Shown in pieces: positions 7,955-15,591 of a stretch of DNA of 33,070 nucleotides (the stretch's first letter is position 1; each line of letters opens with the position of its first letter). The stretch covers positions 1 through 33,070 of the forward strand of contig CANJNG010000034.1 of the NCBI GenBank assembly GCA_947475205.1, read 5' to 3'. The stretch is from Bacteroidota bacterium. GTDB taxonomy: Bacteria; Bacteroidota; Bacteroidia; JAIBAJ01. The position numbers were made by a program, and so were the translations under genes. Below the pieces are notes generated by a model. That model had not been told where the DNA came from, made no database searches, and was given only the letters and a program-made list of their open reading frames with translations.

Positions 7955-8434
7955 TCACATTTTGCTGTCATTCAACAGCAACTTCTTAATCAGCACTATC
8001 TGCCCTAGATGGTAGTAATTGTGTTCAATAATTACATCGATGTTCCGTCTGTAGGTTCCATATTTTTCTACAATAAATGCGTCTTCCAGCTTTTCATCCG
8101 TCATTTGCTCAACTAATGAAGCAAATTCTTCTGAATCGTTCCAAAGTTTAGCCAGAAAAGTACCCCATTCGGTTTGTGATTGAATGGGGGCGAAATCAAA
8201 ACTATACTTATTCTTAATTGTAAGGCTTCTACCTTTAAAAACATCATTAAGCCCGTTTATGTAAAAGTGAATGTGTTGGGCTAAAACTGCAATAGTGTTT
8301 AAGGATTCATATTTAGCGGTTGCTATTTCCCAACTTAAACCTTCTAATTCCTGTTTATAATTTGTATTGGCCACCCAGGTTCCGTTTAGCATAATCTCTC
8401 TGAAACGATTGGCTATTTCATATGTGCTTTTCAT
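7955..8434 (-). CDS. DinB-superfamily protein
   Basis: A 159-residue protein fitting the four-helix DinB/YfiT fold. Candidate metal ligands are the histidines in VLAQHIHFYINGL in the first half and in IIEHNYYHLGQIVLIKKLL near the C-terminus, the latter being the typical HxxxH-like end of this superfamily. Such proteins are often thiol transferases or unknown, and the name does not imply the DinB polymerase. It starts 14 bp after the stop of the upstream membrane protein on the same strand, so the two are probably co-transcribed. Superfamily call is good; reaction unknown. Confidence 0.8.
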   Translation of the reverse strand: MKSTYEIANRFREIMLNGTWVANTNYKQELEGLSWEIATAKYESLNTIAVLAQHIHFYINGLNDVFKGRSLTIKNKYSFDFAPIQSQTEWGTFLAKLWNDSEEFASLVEQMTDEKLEDAFIVEKYGTYRRNIDVIIEHNYYHLGQIVLIKKLLLNDSKM

Positions 8435-8448
8435 GATTTGGTTTTTAG

Positions 8449-9156
8449 TTATTCAGCAAATTCTGTTTTTAACAGTTTTCGGATTGAAACTAAGTGCCCG
8501 AATAAAACAGTAGGAACAATAAAGGCCGGTAGCCAACTGAACGGAAAATACAAAACTGCAATATTTGGCTGCTCAAATGCGAATTTTTGAAATGCAAACG
8601 GTGCAGATAAAATGGCATTAGTTACAATATTAACCAAAAGTGCGAGTGCAATAAAATTCCAAATGAGTATCACTTTTCTGCTAAGTTTTTGTTGTCGAAA
8701 CCCAAAGTAAACAACCAACGGGGCTGTAATGCCTGAAAGGATATCGAAGTTTCGCCCGGCAAAAGTCATAAGTTCGGGAACTGCTTTATTTAAGCACAGC
8801 CAATAGAGTACAAGTTCAACTGGAATTCTAACAATGTTTAAGTTCGTTAGATGAATTAGCGGCAAACTATCAATAAACCTTCTTCCTTTTTTAGTTGCAA
8901 ATAAAATCAGGATAGTCAGCAGTGGTGGGATGAGTGCGAAAAAGAGTTTTGGAGGAAGGTCTGTTGTATTTGTTGAGTAAAACTTACTTAAAGTAATTAC
9001 ACCCTGAATGGCCAGCCATCCAATTAATCCTAACACAATGAACAGTGATTTTGAACTATACTCAGAATTTCTGATTACAGAATAAAATAATACTAAGGTT
9101 GCAATTGTCGTAAGGATAAATAAAATTGAAACAAAGGACGGCAGGGTTTCTATCAT
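8449..9156 (-). CDS. Multi-spanning membrane protein of unknown function
   Basis: A 235-residue, very hydrophobic protein with about seven predicted membrane helices, for example FVSILFILTTIATLVLFYSV, SLFIVLGLIGWLAIQGVITL, LFFALIPPLLTILILFA, VILIWNFIALALLVNIVTNA and the final LPAFIVPTVLFGHLVSI. It has a conserved-looking loop with RIPVELVLYWLCLNKAVPELMTF and FDILSGITAPLVVYF between helices. No transporter or enzyme motif was recognised. It is the first gene of a probable two-gene unit with the DinB-family gene. The ATG at 9156 is the only good start; no TAnnTTTG box was seen directly before it. Confidence 0.75.
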   Translation of the reverse strand: MIETLPSFVSILFILTTIATLVLFYSVIRNSEYSSKSLFIVLGLIGWLAIQGVITLSKFYSTNTTDLPPKLFFALIPPLLTILILFATKKGRRFIDSLPLIHLTNLNIVRIPVELVLYWLCLNKAVPELMTFAGRNFDILSGITAPLVVYFGFRQQKLSRKVILIWNFIALALLVNIVTNAILSAPFAFQKFAFEQPNIAVLYFPFSWLPAFIVPTVLFGHLVSIRKLLKTEFAE

Positions 9157-9222
9157 CGTAATATTATTCGAGTTCGAGTGAGTTGCCTTTTGTTCGAGGT
9201 GTTTGTATCGCTGCTAGGTAGG

Positions 9223-9423
9223 CTAGCTTTTTTTTCGTTCGGCTTTCAACCGAAAATAGAATATCCAAGCCAAGCAGGTTGTCGAAAGTAGGATAAGAAC
9301 TACAGCCAACAGTCCAAAAAGGAACAAATAATTATAGCGTTGATGAAGGAATGTTCTACAAAATAAAGCTTGGAAAAACTCGCCGAGAAAGCTAAGGCCT
9401 ACTTTTTCCGGGTAGCCGCACAA
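9223..9423 (-). CDS. Possible small single-helix protein or gene fragment
   Basis: The open frame starts at a TTG overlapping the 3' end of the upstream gene, so the start is unsupported. The C-terminal half looks like one membrane helix with a basic end, LFLFGLLAVVLILLSTTCLAWIFYFRLKAERKKS. It may be a small membrane protein, the remnant of a larger gene, or chance. Nothing recognisable fills 9157-9222. Confidence 0.2.
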   Translation of the reverse strand: MCGYPEKVGLSFLGEFFQALFCRTFLHQRYNYLFLFGLLAVVLILLSTTCLAWIFYFRLKAERKKS

Positions 9424-9731
9424 TCTCTGTCTGCATCGGCCTTGGTGTAGGTTTCTAAAAGCACTACACGGGTGAGTTTGGTTTGTTCTTTGATGAAAGC
9501 AGTAACTTCCTCTTTAGTTAAACTACAGGCCGGAACAGTAAACAAACCCGCCGGAACGCAGTAGTAATCGATATTAATTTTATGTTCACTTTGAAATGCT
9601 ATTTTAAGTTTTCCTGCATTATCTGGATTTAAGTTTCCAATTCGATAGAAGAGTGTTCCATCGGTGGCAAATGCGGAAAATGAAACCAGAGAGCTAAAAA
9701 GAAGGGCGACGATGAAGAATATTTTTCTCAT
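9399..9731 (-). CDS. Small secreted protein, unrecognised
   Basis: Choosing the ATG at 9731 gives 110 residues beginning with a clean signal peptide, MRKIFFIVALLFSSLVSFSAFA, cut before TDG; the ORF-track start adds eight residues before it. The mature part (about 88 residues) has three cysteines, in DYYCVPAGLFTVPACSLTKEEV and DRDCAATRKK, so at most one disulfide pair plus one free Cys if folded in the periplasm. No known domain was recognised. It is divergent from the YjbR-family gene, and the shared intergenic region (9732-9857) has an A/T run but no convincing promoter box. Confidence 0.6.
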   Translation of the reverse strand: MRKIFFIVALLFSSLVSFSAFATDGTLFYRIGNLNPDNAGKLKIAFQSEHKINIDYYCVPAGLFTVPACSLTKEEVTAFIKEQTKLTRVVLLETYTKADADRDCAATRKK

Positions 9732-9857
9732 TTTTGTTGGTTTGAAATTCAGCACAATATTAAAAAAAAATTGTGATTAGGTATTTCAAAGTTGAGATTA
9801 ATTTAGCGGGGCGATTATCCATATCAATAATTCTAGCCTGTAGGCAACACCCATTCC

Positions 9858-10169
9858 ATGATAAGCATAGACTCCTTTCGAGAATTGGCTCTCTCTTTTC
9901 CATCAGTTACCGAAGAGCCTCACTTCGAGAAAACGTCTTTTCGGGTAAAGAAGAAAATATTTGCAACGCTTGATACCTCCAAGCAAACCGCTGTTATAAA
10001 ACTAACTGAAATTCAGCAATCTGTTTTTTGTGCTTTCGATATAACAATTATTTATCCTGTAAAAGGGGCGTGGGGAAAACAAGGCTGGACGGTGATGGAA
10101 CTTCAAAAAGTTAACATCGAAACCTTAATGGATGCTCTAAGTACTTCCTACAAAAATGTGGCAAAGTAG
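9858..10169 (+). CDS. MmcQ/YjbR-family protein
   Basis: A 103-residue cytosolic protein of the compact MmcQ/YjbR (CyaY-like fold) family. Supporting segments are the N-terminal FRELALSFPSVTEEPHFEKTSFRV, where the pattern of Phe-Pro-x-x-x-Glu and the following HF is typical, then KKIFATL, and the mid-strand GAWGKQGWTVMELQ. The family is often described as DNA-binding, although biochemical evidence is thin. It lies alone between a divergent small secreted gene and the ddl fusion gene. Family call is firm; function open. Confidence 0.85.
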   Translation: MISIDSFRELALSFPSVTEEPHFEKTSFRVKKKIFATLDTSKQTAVIKLTEIQQSVFCAFDITIIYPVKGAWGKQGWTVMELQKVNIETLMDALSTSYKNVAK

Positions 10170-10253
10170 CCTAAGCTTATCAGCATTCTAAATTTCAACA
10201 CTGCCCCGCTCAAAAAATCCTTTAAATACGATGAGCGTAGTATTTGTTTTTCT

Positions 10254-10261
10254 CACCTTTG
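10254..10261 (+). promoter_or_regulatory. -7-like box directly before the ddl fusion
   Basis: CACCTTTG differs from TAnnTTTG only at the first base and ends exactly 4 nt before the ATG at 10266, the same spacing seen at 583, 28331 and 28158. A promoter for a near-leaderless mRNA is inferred. Confidence 0.35.
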
Positions 10262-10265
10262 AGCT

Positions 10266-12953
10266 ATGGAAAAAATCAGAGTTGGCATTTTCTTTGGCGG
10301 ACAAAGCCGTGAGCGTGAAGTATCTTTTGCCGGAGGACGAACGGTTTACGACAATTTAGATAAGGCCATTTTTGAGCCAATCCCCATATTTGTTGATAGT
10401 TTCGGGCAGTTTATTCACCTCGATTGGCAATATATATATAAAGGTAGCATTCGTGATTTTTACCCACCAGTAGCATTTATCCCTCCATCTCCTAATGAAT
10501 TTCAGGTTTATGCCGAAAACTTGCCCGATGGCCTAGCCAATAAGGAAAAGATGGCTGCCACCATTGGCAAATTACTTAAACCCGATGAACTTAAACCGTT
10601 GATGGATATTGCCTTTCTGTGCTTGCACGGCAGCTATGGCGAGGATGGAAGAATTCAGGGTTTATTGGAATATTTGGGAATTCCCTACACAGGTTCTGGT
10701 ATTTTGCCTTCCGCTATCGGGATGGATAAAGCCGCACAGAAAAGATTGATGCAAGGCGGTGGATTTAATGTACCGCTATTTGCTATTGAAGATAGACGTA
10801 ATAACGGAAATCTTCATAAAATTAAAGATTTCGGGAAAGCTGCAGGCTACCCTTTTGTTGTAAAATCTTCCACGCAAGGTTCTTCAATAGGCATTTCAGT
10901 GGTTAGTAGCTCCGATAATGCTCAACCTGAATTAGCATTAGCTAAAGCATTTTTTACCGAAAATGTATCACAAAGAAATTATGCTGCAATGTCCTTTAAT
11001 GAAAGGGTAGAATATGTGCGGAAACTATCCGATATTCGGGAAGGGGTTGGGCTACCTGCCAAGTGTGATGGAGAAATAGTGTATCATCCTGAGCAGTTGC
11101 TGGAATTTTTAGAGAGCCAGTTGGTGAAAAATCCTAATGCAAATGCAGAAACTATTTGTATCGTAGAAGCTCTCGATGGCGAAAGCCGGGTGGTTATGGA
11201 AGCGTTTATTGAAGGTAAGGAGTTTTCGTGTATCGTAATAGAAGATGAAAATGGTAATCCATTGGCGTTGCCGCCCACCGAAATACGGAAAGGCAAAGAA
11301 CTCTTTGATTATCGCAGTAAGTATTTGCCCGGTCTGTCCCGCAAAATTACCCCGATAGAACTACCTACCGAGACTATTCAGCAGATTCGTAAAGAGTGTG
11401 AGAAACTATTTGGGTATCTCCGCTTCGATGTGTATGCCAGAATTGATGGTTTTGTAGGAAACGATCGAAAGATTTATCTCAACGACCCCAATACTACTTC
11501 GGGGATGATGCCCAGTTCGTTCTTCTTTCACCAAGCGGCTGAAATTGGCCTTAACCCATCGCAATTTCTTACCTATATAATACGCACATCAGTATCGGCA
11601 CGAATTCGCGATTTCAAATACGATGGCCGTTTCGAACCGTTATTAGAGCATTTAGATGACCTGATTGAACATCATAAAACTCAGGTAGGAAACAAAATCA
11701 GGGTGGGTGTAATTTTGGGTGGGTATTCTTCCGAGAGGCATATATCGGTGGAAAGTGGGCGAAATATTTACGAAAAGCTTTCTTCTTCCCATAAGTATAA
11801 ACCCGAACCCATTTTCCTCACTGGTAATAATGAGGAACAGCAACTGTATAAAATTCCGATTAATCTTTTGTTGAAAGACAATGCCGACGACATTATGGAG
11901 AAAATCGAAAACTATAAGATTCACGAAGTAATTAATCAGATTGTAAATGCCTGTAGTTCCATCACTCATAAATATTCTTCACCCGATGCTTTAGCTGCTC
12001 CCGAGTTATTAAGCTACAGTGATTTGAAAAGCCGATATGATGAGATATTTATTGGCCTTCATGGTCGTCCTGGGGAAGATGGTGCTGTACAACAAAAGCT
12101 CGATGCATTGAAAATCCCTTACAACGGTTCAGGTGTAAAAAGTTCTTCCATCACCATCAACAAATACGAAACCAACGAAATACTGGCAAAAAATGGACTG
12201 AATGTGGCAAAGCATTTATTGGTTAGCAAACAAGATTGGCAAACGAATAAAGATGCTGCCATTGCCAATATCCTTTCAGTTATTAGTTATCCATTCATAG
12301 CAAAACCGGTGGACGATGGATGTAGTTCAGCCGTTCGGAAAATTAAAAAACGGGAAGAATTAGAAGCCTTTGCTCTTTTGATTTTCAGAGAAGAAGAGGA
12401 ATTAGATTTAGCTTCAACCAAAACTTTAAACATCAAGCCCAAAGAAGAGTTCCCGAAAAAGGAAGTATTTTTGGTTGAAGAACTTATAGCCCGAAACGGG
12501 GCTGCTCATTTTCTGGAAGTTACCGGAGGATTGCTCACACATTTCAATGAAAAGGCGGAGATAGTGTATGAATTGTTTGAAGCCTCGGAAGCATTAAGCG
12601 AAGGCGAGGTGTTGTCGCTCGAAGAAAAGTTTCTTGCAGGGCAAGGTCAAAATATCACTCCGGCTCGTTATCAATCATCGGCAGAAGACCGTCAAAAGGT
12701 AAGCGATTTTGTAAAAGGAGAATTAGAAAAAGCTGCCCGATTGCTAAATGTGCAAGGCTATTGCCGTATTGATGCTTTTGTAAGGATATTTGAGAACAAC
12801 AGTGCTGAGGTGATCTTCATCGAAGTAAATTCACTACCCGGAATGACTCCCGCCACCTGTATTTTTCACCAAGCGGCTATCAATGGCTACAAGCCCTATA
12901 ATTTTATTGACAGGATTCTTGAATTTGGAAAAGCAAGAACGGAGAAAGGGTAG
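10266..12953 (+). CDS. Tandem (double) D-alanine--D-alanine ligase
   Basis: An 895-residue protein, over twice the usual Ddl length of about 300-370, consisting of two complete ATP-grasp Ddl halves joined near residue 475. Ddl couples ATP hydrolysis to D-Ala-D-Ala formation for the peptidoglycan stem, in the cytosol. Half 1 has GGQSREREVS, LHGSYGEDGRIQG, the ATP-site VVKSSTQGSSIGIS and the catalytic KY pair in FDYRSKYL (K352, Y353), but the metal-binding ENT-PGM motif reads DPNTTSGM (D407, N409). Half 2 has GGYSSERHIS, LHGRPGEDGAVQ, AKPVDDGCSSAV and a canonical EVNSLPGMT (E853, N855), but the KY pair is KF (K788, F789). Each half therefore keeps a different part of the canonical site. Ddl normally works as a homodimer, so this may be a covalent pseudo-dimer. 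No other Ddl is in the window. Confidence 0.93.
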   Translation: MEKIRVGIFFGGQSREREVSFAGGRTVYDNLDKAIFEPIPIFVDSFGQFIHLDWQYIYKGSIRDFYPPVAFIPPSPNEFQVYAENLPDGLANKEKMAATIGKLLKPDELKPLMDIAFLCLHGSYGEDGRIQGLLEYLGIPYTGSGILPSAIGMDKAAQKRLMQGGGFNVPLFAIEDRRNNGNLHKIKDFGKAAGYPFVVKSSTQGSSIGISVVSSSDNAQPELALAKAFFTENVSQRNYAAMSFNERVEYVRKLSDIREGVGLPAKCDGEIVYHPEQLLEFLESQLVKNPNANAETICIVEALDGESRVVMEAFIEGKEFSCIVIEDENGNPLALPPTEIRKGKELFDYRSKYLPGLSRKITPIELPTETIQQIRKECEKLFGYLRFDVYARIDGFVGNDRKIYLNDPNTTSGMMPSSFFFHQAAEIGLNPSQFLTYIIRTSVSARIRDFKYDGRFEPLLEHLDDLIEHHKTQVGNKIRVGVILGGYSSERHISVESGRNIYEKLSSSHKYKPEPIFLTGNNEEQQLYKIPINLLLKDNADDIMEKIENYKIHEVINQIVNACSSITHKYSSPDALAAPELLSYSDLKSRYDEIFIGLHGRPGEDGAVQQKLDALKIPYNGSGVKSSSITINKYETNEILAKNGLNVAKHLLVSKQDWQTNKDAAIANILSVISYPFIAKPVDDGCSSAVRKIKKREELEAFALLIFREEEELDLASTKTLNIKPKEEFPKKEVFLVEELIARNGAAHFLEVTGGLLTHFNEKAEIVYELFEASEALSEGEVLSLEEKFLAGQGQNITPARYQSSAEDRQKVSDFVKGELEKAARLLNVQGYCRIDAFVRIFENNSAEVIFIEVNSLPGMTPATCIFHQAAINGYKPYNFIDRILEFGKARTEKG

Positions 12954-13059
12954 TTTCATAGCCTAATATCTTTAGTCTGTAATTAATACACAATCTAGCA
13001 ATACTCCTACTTTACAGACATTTGGTCTTGCTGTTGCTTGCTAAATAACTATAGGAGTT

Positions 13060-13971
13060 CTACCATTTTACCACTGCCTCAATAGCATAGTGGTCGCTTA
13101 GGTCGTGGTTTCTGCCGTTCCATATTTGGCGAAACTTCCGAATAGATTTTTTGAAACGGGCAGCCGTTTTACCGTTTGATTTAAAAAGAATGTAATCTAA
13201 TACTTCGGGTTTGCGGTCATCGCACTCGTTAAACATATCATTATTCCACGCACCCCACGAAGCTTGGTCTTCCCATTCCCCGCTGTTACGTTCTGCATCC
13301 TCACTTTCTAAATCGGCAAGCATTGTTTTATATTCTTCCGAAACGTTGTCGGGTGTGTTCAAATCTCCAACCACAAATTGAGGTACACCGTTTTCTACAT
13401 TAGGTTTCAGCAAAAAATCGTTTATCTCATTATATTGATTACGACGGATTTCTTTAAATTTTTTGTTACCCACTTCGGCTTGAAGATGTGTGCCAATTAT
13501 TTGAAAATCCTTGTCGTTTTTAGTTACTTCAACTAAGGTAGCCCCCTTTTTACAGAAACAATCAGTACCCACACATCCTCTAAAAATTATATGTTTTTGC
13601 TTTTTAATAGTGTGTTTGCTTAGAATCCAAACCCCGCCGTTGGTTTTCAAAAAAGCCCCGCTTCCCGGTTCAGACTGAAAAGGAAAAAACTCTTTTAGTC
13701 CATCCCAAATTATTTTACGAGCCTTTTTATCAATGGCTTCCTGAAACACAATTACGTCATATGTTTTGTCTTTCAACTGCTCTACTATGGCTTTAGCTCT
13801 GTCGAGTTGTCCGTCCTTAAACAGATAACGGGGACGCATATATATGTTCCAAGTAAGAATTTTTAAGTCTTCTTGAAACTCATTTTGTTCGTTTACACTA
13901 AGCACAGGCGACATAAAAAGTCCCCAGCCGGCTATTAGAAAAACGGAAAGCAGAAGTAATTTTTTGTGCAT
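13060..13971 (-). CDS. Sphingomyelinase-like EEP-family hydrolase, exported
   Basis: The ATG at 13971 gives 303 residues starting MHKKLLLLSVFLIAGWGLFMSPVLS, a signal peptide or membrane anchor; the ORF-track extension reads through the promoter. The remainder is an endonuclease/exonuclease/phosphatase fold similar to bacterial neutral sphingomyelinases: KILTWNIYM, VIVFQEA (metal-binding Glu), GGVWILSK, the RGCVGTDCFCKKG segment that resembles the sphingomyelinase GCG region, IIGTHLQAE (catalytic His), VVGDLNT, LDYILF and the final SDHYAIEA (catalytic Asp-His). All catalytic positions are present. The substrate could be sphingomyelin or another phosphodiester. The next gene on this strand is the serine hydrolase at 14085, 41 bp upstream of the putative promoter end, but this gene has its own promoter box. 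Confidence 0.85.
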   Translation of the reverse strand: MHKKLLLLSVFLIAGWGLFMSPVLSVNEQNEFQEDLKILTWNIYMRPRYLFKDGQLDRAKAIVEQLKDKTYDVIVFQEAIDKKARKIIWDGLKEFFPFQSEPGSGAFLKTNGGVWILSKHTIKKQKHIIFRGCVGTDCFCKKGATLVEVTKNDKDFQIIGTHLQAEVGNKKFKEIRRNQYNEINDFLLKPNVENGVPQFVVGDLNTPDNVSEEYKTMLADLESEDAERNSGEWEDQASWGAWNNDMFNECDDRKPEVLDYILFKSNGKTAARFKKSIRKFRQIWNGRNHDLSDHYAIEAVVKW

Positions 13972-14005
13972 AATATCTTGATGGAAACTGTGTTTACTGT
14001 GATTG

Positions 14006-14013
14006 CAAATATA
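14006..14013 (-). promoter_or_regulatory. -7 promoter box of the EEP hydrolase gene
   Basis: TATATTTG on the minus strand matches TAnnTTTG, 34 bp before the ATG at 13971. A TTG-rich stretch lies about 27 bp further upstream, longer than the usual spacer. Confidence 0.45.
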
Positions 14014-14084
14014 GGGTTTCTGTTTTCGATAAATGTTAAACAAACAAAAAATAATTGTTGCGAATTTGTAATGATTTTAAACCT

Positions 14085-15392
14085 TCACTCTTTCCCCCAA
14101 CTTCTCAAATGAACCCTCCCGTTTTGCTTAATCTTTATAAAGTAGAGTCCGGCATCTAAGCCTGAAATATCAAGCGTAGATATATTTTCTGATGTTTTAA
14201 GCAATTGTCCCACTTGATTGTAAATAGCTAATTCAACCTTCTGCGAAGCATCATCTATTCCTGATAAAGTTAAAGTGTTTTGAGCCGGATTAGGATAAAC
14301 ACGGAAAGTAGTTTTATCTTCCCTCTCTATTGCAGCCGTTGGGTCGCAACCATAATCCAAGCTATCAATGTATAACCATAGTTCGTTATCGAAATCGGAG
14401 AAAGCGAGTTGGGAGGTGTAGGCTGCATCACCAAATCTAACCACTACCATATTCTTGCTTGGAACTACATATATTTTCTGGTCATTTTTGCCCAAAGCGG
14501 CAAATAAATCGGCTGGTGCATCGGGGAAAAGCTGTTGATGAATAACTGTTTGCAGGCCGGGAACCATAACCGATGCCTGACCATTCAGCCACCACAAATA
14601 ACCGTTCGATAAATTGAAGTTTTGTGAGGTTTGAGTCATTGCTGCGAAATATTCCGTGTCATTCAGAATGGTATCTGTATCCCAAACACCTTTATTTAAA
14701 GCCAATAAACCGTAACGAGCCATTCCTCGCATTTTACTAAAATATACGCCATTAAACCACGCCCCACTCATCCCGATGTGTGTTCCGATTCGGTTATTGG
14801 TAAATGCTGTATAGCCTGTTCCACTGACGTTTGACACCACTTTTTGCAATTTCCGATAAGCTCCAGTGTGGTATGCCCAACGTGTACCCGCATCTGCGAG
14901 ATATTGCAGGCAAGCTGTGGACGTGTCTTCATTGGTGCAGGGAGCGGAAACAGCATCATCAAGGCCACTGGTCATTGTGAGAAGGTGCTTTACTGTAATC
15001 AAATTTTCTTTGTTGACGGGTGCTACTGTCCAACCATTACCAAGATAAGTAGAAGCAGTGCTATTTATATTCAGCAGTCCTTCTTGTTGAGCAATTCCCA
15101 CATTCATAGCCGTTAAACTTTTCCCAGCCGAAGCCCAATAATGAACCGAATCGGTAGTGAACGTACCAAAGTACCGCTCAAGTACAATTTTTCCATCTTT
15201 CAAAATCATAAAACCCTTGCTGTGTCGGGCTTCAAGATAATTATACAGCGAATCTATCCGTGGCTGACACCAACCCAAGGATGATGGTGAAAGGGTATCC
15301 CACACTGTTCCGGTGGTAGGTGGGAAATATAAGGATTGAGCATTTGAGCCAATTGAAATAACAGACAAGGCAAGAAGGAAGAGTTTTTTCAT
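14085..15392 (-). CDS. Beta-lactamase-fold serine hydrolase with T9SS sorting domain
   Basis: A 435-residue secreted protein. A signal peptide (MKKLFLLALSVISIGSNAQ) is followed by a class C beta-lactamase/D-peptidase-like domain: ERYFGTF, the nucleophile motif WASAGKS (S88, K91), LLTMTSGLDD and the YHTGAY region standing where YxN is usual. The last 75 residues form a type-A-like T9SS sorting domain: FRVYPNPAQNTLTLSG, VELAIYNQVGQLLKT and DISGLDAGLYFIKIK. The domain is removed or used for anchoring when the protein crosses the outer membrane by T9SS. Relatives include 6-aminohexanoate-dimer hydrolases and esterases, so a peptide, amide or ester substrate is possible. It is divergent from the adhesin gene region. 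Confidence 0.88.
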   Translation of the reverse strand: MKKLFLLALSVISIGSNAQSLYFPPTTGTVWDTLSPSSLGWCQPRIDSLYNYLEARHSKGFMILKDGKIVLERYFGTFTTDSVHYWASAGKSLTAMNVGIAQQEGLLNINSTASTYLGNGWTVAPVNKENLITVKHLLTMTSGLDDAVSAPCTNEDTSTACLQYLADAGTRWAYHTGAYRKLQKVVSNVSGTGYTAFTNNRIGTHIGMSGAWFNGVYFSKMRGMARYGLLALNKGVWDTDTILNDTEYFAAMTQTSQNFNLSNGYLWWLNGQASVMVPGLQTVIHQQLFPDAPADLFAALGKNDQKIYVVPSKNMVVVRFGDAAYTSQLAFSDFDNELWLYIDSLDYGCDPTAAIEREDKTTFRVYPNPAQNTLTLSGIDDASQKVELAIYNQVGQLLKTSENISTLDISGLDAGLYFIKIKQNGRVHLRSWGKE

Positions 15393-15400
15393 ATTAACGT

Positions 15401-15408
15401 CAAAGATA
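15401..15408 (-). promoter_or_regulatory. -7 promoter box of the serine hydrolase gene
   Basis: TATCTTTG on the minus strand, 8 nt before the ATG at 15392, is an exact TAnnTTTG match and implies a very short or absent leader. Confidence 0.55.
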
Positions 15409-15522
15409 GAATATTAGGGCAAAGGTTTAATCAGGGTTTATAACAAATTTCAGGTATAAAAATAGTATAAGCAGTCACACAGCCGAGTAATTTGAACTTC
15501 CCCTTCAATCCAAAATTTCCCA

Positions 15523-15530
15523 TACTTTTG
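15523..15530 (+). promoter_or_regulatory. -7 promoter box of the leader ORF and adhesin
   Basis: TACTTTTG matches TAnnTTTG and ends 7 nt before an ATG at 15538, which starts a 17-codon ORF rather than the adhesin itself. Confidence 0.55.
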
Positions 15531-15537
15531 TAGCATC

Positions 15538-15591
15538 ATGTTGGTTTATCAAACTTTTACTAAAAGCAAGTGTCAAACAGACAACAAATGA
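15538..15591 (+). CDS. 17-codon upstream ORF overlapping the adhesin start
   Basis: ATG at 15538, just after the promoter box, opens a short frame MLVYQTFTKSKCQTDNK that stops at TGA 15589-15591, overlapping the adhesin ATG at 15588 as ATGA. This arrangement would let ribosomes entering a leaderless mRNA terminate and restart on the adhesin. The peptide is too short for homology. The alternative is that the adhesin starts at GTG 15570 and this ORF is incidental. Confidence 0.4.
   Translation: MLVYQTFTKSKCQTDNK

Noticed and set aside
15570-15587. GTG start for the adhesin
   Set aside because: Possible, but the ATG at 15588 gives a more usual signal peptide start and overlaps the leader ORF stop; the choice is not certain.
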